From NCBI GenBank assembly GCA_052389435.1, contig JBQTIB010000019.1:1-7437 (forward strand): a stretch of 7,437 nt of DNA. The letters are read 5' to 3'. The notes under the pieces were generated by a model that was given only the letters and a program-made list of their open reading frames with translations, did not search any database and had not been told where the DNA came from. Both the position numbers and the translations under genes were made by a program. Shown here one piece after another: positions 5,174 through 7,437 of the stretch. The DNA is from JBQTKD01 sp052389435 (GTDB lineage Bacteria; Actinomycetota; Actinomycetes; Sporichthyales; Sporichthyaceae). Every line of letters starts with the position of its first letter. Positions within the stretch are counted from its first letter, which is position 1.

Positions 5174-6631
5174 ATGAATCGGTTGTCTCAACGGGCGGAG
5201 GTCGCCGCTCCGGCGGACCTTCCGAGCGCGTGCATGCCTGCGGCGCTCGTCGACGCCGCGCTGGCGCTGCTGACCGACGTGGCGGGAGCGCGGCTCGCGC
5301 TCGCGATCGACCCCGACGGGGAGGTGCACCTCCGTCGATGCGCCGGGTCCCCGGCGCCGGACCCGAGGGATCTGCTGCGCGAGGTCGAACTGGGCGCGGA
5401 CGCGCAGTGGCGGGCCGCCACGGTCCCCGCGGCGTGGAGGAGCGCGGGAGTCGTCGACCTCGCGGTGTATCGGACGCCGGGCGAGAGCGGGTGGCTGGCC
5501 GTGGGCTGGGCCGATCCGCCGACCGAGGCCGGGGTGGGGTGGGTGCGCACGGCCCTGGCCCTCACGGGCGAACGCCGGACGCGGCTGCGCCTGGAACGTC
5601 GGCTGCGCGACCTCACCGATCGCTTCGGCCCCGGCGAGGAGCCGGGGTCCGCGCTCGGCGACGACCGGCAGACCGGCGGCAATCTCGACCGACTCCTCGA
5701 CTCCAGCCCTGCCGCGATCCTGATCCTCGACGCCTGGAGGCGCATCGTGCGGGCGAACTCCGCCGCCCGCGAGCTGCTCGGCGGGGACCCGGTGGGCCGT
5801 GCGGCGACGGAGCTCTCGCCCTGGTTTGGAACCGACGGCCACGGCGTCGAGGCACGTGCCCTCGACGGCAGGCCGCTGGTGCTCGACGTGGCGGTCGACG
5901 CCCTCGACGCCGACGGCTCCCGGGCCGTCTACCTGCGCGTCGCCGACCCGCGCCACGCCCACGAACTACGCGCCGCGGCACTGCGGGCGGCCGAGGATCG
6001 TCGCGGTCGCGCCCAGGACGTCAACGACGACGTCGTCCAGGGGCTGACCGCGGCGATCCTGGCGTTGCAGCAGGACAAACCGCAGGCGGCTACGCGTTTT
6101 CTGGAGCAGACCCTCACGGCCGCACGCCAGCTCATGGCCGACTGGGTGACGGACTCCGACGGCTCGGGCATCCGACCCGGAGCGCTCGTGCGCAACCTCG
6201 CGTCGGTGCTGCCGGCGCATCCGTCGGCGTCGCCCGAACTCGGCGGTGGCAGCGCTTCGGTTGCCTTCCCCCGCGTTCTCGTCGTCGACGACAGCGAGGA
6301 CGTCCGCGTGCTGCTGTGCGCCCAGTTGGAGGACTCGGGCAAGGCCACGGTCGTCGGACAGGCGGCCAGCGGCCGGGAGGCCGTGCGCCTGGCCGCGGCC
6401 CTGCAGCCGGATCTGGTCTTCCTGGACCTGTCGATGCCCGAGATGGACGGGCTGCAGGCGCTGCCGCAGATCCTGGCCGCGGTGCCCGGGGTGAAGGTCG
6501 TGGTGATGTCCGGCTTCGACGAGCGATCGGTCGCCGAGCAGGTGCTCGCCGGCGGTGCCGCGCGCTACCTGGAGAAGGGCCTGCGGATGAACCTCGCGGC
6601 GATCATCGACGAGGTCTACCAGGCCGCCTGA
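5174..6631 (+). CDS. GAF-like/PAS/degenerate DHp/receiver signalling protein without DNA-binding output
   Basis: 485 residues. The ATG at 5174 has GAGGAG (5162-5167) 6 bases before it. Residues ~18-145 look like a GAF-type fold (weak call), followed by an arginine-rich helix at ~150-162. A PAS domain covers ~172-262 (LLDSSPAAILILDAWRRIV). Residues ~265-325 resemble the dimerisation domain of HisKA_3 kinases: RRGRAQDVNDDVVQGLTAAI. The expected His before Asp-Asp is N284, and no ATPase domain follows, so it should not autophosphorylate. The C-terminal receiver (~368-485) is intact: acidic D372/D373, phospho-acceptor D418 in FLDLSMPEMDG, S446 in VMSGF and K468 in YLEKG. No helix-turn-helix or other output domain follows; the protein ends 17 residues after K468. 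With the kinase upstream, the simplest model is that H268 phosphorylates D418, changing dimerisation or partner binding of the N-terminal modules, possibly in a phosphorelay. The target is unknown. Confidence 0.9.
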   Translation: MNRLSQRAEVAAPADLPSACMPAALVDAALALLTDVAGARLALAIDPDGEVHLRRCAGSPAPDPRDLLREVELGADAQWRAATVPAAWRSAGVVDLAVYRTPGESGWLAVGWADPPTEAGVGWVRTALALTGERRTRLRLERRLRDLTDRFGPGEEPGSALGDDRQTGGNLDRLLDSSPAAILILDAWRRIVRANSAARELLGGDPVGRAATELSPWFGTDGHGVEARALDGRPLVLDVAVDALDADGSRAVYLRVADPRHAHELRAAALRAAEDRRGRAQDVNDDVVQGLTAAILALQQDKPQAATRFLEQTLTAARQLMADWVTDSDGSGIRPGALVRNLASVLPAHPSASPELGGGSASVAFPRVLVVDDSEDVRVLLCAQLEDSGKATVVGQAASGREAVRLAAALQPDLVFLDLSMPEMDGLQALPQILAAVPGVKVVVMSGFDERSVAEQVLAGGAARYLEKGLRMNLAAIIDEVYQAA

Positions 6632-6637
6632 GCCCAT

Positions 6638-6684
6638 GCCGAACGCCGGCGCCCCCCGGACCAGGAGGGACGCCGGCGTTCGGC
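6638..6684. terminator. Strong bidirectional hairpin terminator between convergent genes
   Basis: GCCGAACGCCGGCG (6638-6651) and CGCCGGCGTTCGGC (6671-6684) form a perfect 14-bp stem. The 19-base loop can add C/G pairs. It begins 7 bases after the stop of the receiver gene and ends 14 bases before the stop codon of the minus-strand gene, so it can serve both. There is no T-run on either side. Its arms contain the CGAACGCCGG/CCGGCGTTCG pair also present at 3407-3441. Confidence 0.8.
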
Positions 6685-6698
6685 CGGAGCGGAGGTGG

Positions 6699-7187
6699 CT
6701 AGCGGGTGGACAGGCTGCTCGGCGGGGGCGGGTTGTCGTCGACGACGGCGCCCACGAGGCCGCTGGTCAACAGCAGCCCGAAGGTGGCGGCGAAGCCGAG
6801 CGCGAAGGCCTCCCGCCAGGAGAACCCGGCGGGCTCGACGTCGGGCACGAACGGCGCCGCGTGGTGCGCGGGCGCGCCGACCGCCACGAGCGCAGCGCCC
6901 TCGTCGACGGCGCCTTCCGCCGCGACCGCCTCGTCGAGCACGGCCTCCTCGTCGAGCACGGCCTCCTCGACCGGGACTGCCTCGGCAGGGACTGCCTCTA
7001 CGCCGACTGCGTCTGCGAGGACCGCCGCCGCAAGGCCGGCCTCGGCGAGCGCCGCCTCCGGTTCGTCCGCCGCGGCAACGGATGCCTCGCCGGCGGGCGC
7101 CTGCTCGTCGCTGCACCGCTGGGCGGGAAGCGCGGCGGCGACGCCGGGCACGTCGACCTTGACCTGACGCTTGATCAGATTCGTCAC
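6699..7187 (-). CDS. Ala/Glu/Val-rich protein with one C-terminal membrane segment, unknown function
   Basis: 162 residues. Two adjacent GTG codons (7190 and 7187) are possible starts. GAGGAGG at 7194-7200 lies 6 bases from 7187 but only 3 from 7190, so 7187 is preferred, giving MTNLIKRQVKVDVPGVAAAL. Residues ~25-105 are an acidic, low-complexity Ala/Glu/Val/Asp stretch with short repeats (EEAVLD and VPAEAVPVE). Then comes HHAAPFVPDVEPAGFSWREA and a hydrophobic segment at ~128-149 (FALGFAATFGLLLTSGLVGAVV), with a short tail DDNPPPPSSLSTR. There is no N-terminal signal peptide, so it looks tail-anchored, probably with the acidic region in the cytoplasm. Third positions are strongly G/C and the ribosome site is very good, which supports a real gene. 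It follows the collagen-like gene by 75 bases on the same strand and is probably co-transcribed. I do not recognise the family. Confidence 0.75.
   Translation of the reverse strand: MTNLIKRQVKVDVPGVAAALPAQRCSDEQAPAGEASVAAADEPEAALAEAGLAAAVLADAVGVEAVPAEAVPVEEAVLDEEAVLDEAVAAEGAVDEGAALVAVGAPAHHAAPFVPDVEPAGFSWREAFALGFAATFGLLLTSGLVGAVVDDNPPPPSSLSTR
6932..6967. repeat. 18-base tandem duplication inside the acidic membrane-protein gene
   Basis: CGTCGAGCACGGCCTCCT occurs as two exact adjacent copies (6932-6949 and 6950-6967). On the minus strand each encodes a six-residue unit of the EEAVLD type, so the length change keeps the frame. A looser repeat of GGGACTGCCTC lies just to the right. This suggests a length-variable, unstructured or helical acidic linker. 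Confidence 0.75.
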
Positions 7188-7262
7188 CACACACCTCCTC
7201 GGTGGCCCGCGATGGCCACGTGGAGGGTTTCGGCGCCGAGATGGCCCGACTTGAGGTGAGGC

Positions 7263-7437
7263 CTACCCCTCGGTGCCGTCGCGCCCCGGAACGCCGGGCT
7301 TGCCGTGGGTCTGGGTGCCGGCCTGGCCGGCGACTGCGGGGGAGCCGACGGTGCCGGGAGCCCCGCCCCGGCCGGGGGTGCCCGCCCGGCCCGCGGCGCC
7401 GCCGGGGGCGCCGGCGCCGGGCACGCCCGCTCTGCCG
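7263..7437 (-). CDS. Collagen-like Gly-X-Y protein, C-terminal end (runs off the right edge)
   Basis: 57 codons are visible, ending in TAG at 7263-7265. The reading is GRAGVPGAGAPGGAAGRAG, then TPGRGGAPGTVGSPAVAGQ, then AGTQTHGKPGVPGRDGTEG. Glycine falls at every third position in 12 of the first 14 triplets, then shifts by one residue for the last five. GVP, GTP, GAP, GSP, KPG and VPG triplets are typical of bacterial collagen-like proteins, which form triple helices and are often secreted or surface-exposed. No membrane anchor or LPXTG signal is present at this end. The other five frames lack such regularity. GC-rich low-complexity DNA can mimic Gly-X-Y, but the periodicity plus a stop followed by a ribosome site for the next gene supports a real gene. 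Its N-terminus, and so its localisation, is not visible. Confidence 0.6.
   Translation of the reverse strand, partial: GRAGVPGAGAPGGAAGRAGTPGRGGAPGTVGSPAVAGQAGTQTHGKPGVPGRDGTEG

Noticed and set aside
3045..5177. 710-codon plus-strand frame overlapping the tRNA fragment and the kinase
   Set aside because: It is Arg-rich, reads through the tRNA fragment and terminator, and overlaps the kinase out of frame.
5230..6702. 490-codon plus-strand frame overlapping the receiver protein
   Set aside because: It is an Arg/Gly-rich shadow; the in-frame gene from 5174 has PAS and receiver motifs.

Overview
The window is very GC-rich DNA with strong G/C preference at third codon positions, GTG starts with GGAGG-type ribosome sites, and PAS/histidine-kinase and DNRLRE/Rhs-type proteins of the kind seen in filamentous Actinobacteria. 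A Pseudonocardiales-like actinomycete (Saccharothrix, Lentzea or a relative) is a reasonable guess, but the sequence alone does not prove it.

Layout. (1) Positions 1-2495, minus strand: the N-terminal ~830 codons of a large secreted DNRLRE/Rhs-type protein that runs off the left edge, with a likely one-base frameshift about 30 bases from that edge. (2) 2496-3339: about 840 bases without a convincing intact gene, holding a hairpin next to the Rhs start, two related palindromes, two short tandem duplications and a possible gene scrap. (3) 3340-3396: the 3' half of a tRNA-Ser(GGA), from anticodon loop to CCA, with no 5' half. This is the usual scar of an element that integrated by site-specific recombination. 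A terminator hairpin follows it. (4) 3442-3630: a leader with an imperfect hairpin and a GGGAC-N4-GTCCC palindrome resembling a DevR/DosR box. (5) 3631-6631, plus strand: a probable two-gene signalling operon, a soluble double-PAS sensor histidine kinase followed by a GAF-like/PAS/degenerate-DHp/receiver protein without DNA-binding output. (6) 6638-6684: a strong hairpin between convergent genes. (7) 6699-7187, minus strand: a small Ala/Glu/Val-rich protein with one C-terminal membrane segment. (8) 7263-7437, minus strand: the C-terminal end of a collagen-like Gly-X-Y protein that runs off the right edge and probably shares a transcript with the gene at 6699-7187.

How it fits together. The kinase has an intact H268, N box, G1 and G2 boxes. 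The receiver next to it keeps its acidic pair, phospho-acceptor D418, S446 and K468, so phosphotransfer between them is the simplest model. In the second protein the usual dimerisation-domain histidine is an asparagine (N284) and no ATPase domain follows, so it should be a phospho-receiving scaffold rather than a kinase. The orientation of the tRNA fragment puts any integrated element to its left, on the side of the Rhs-type gene, and the native chromosome with the kinase operon to its right. No integrase is visible in the window, so the element itself is an inference.
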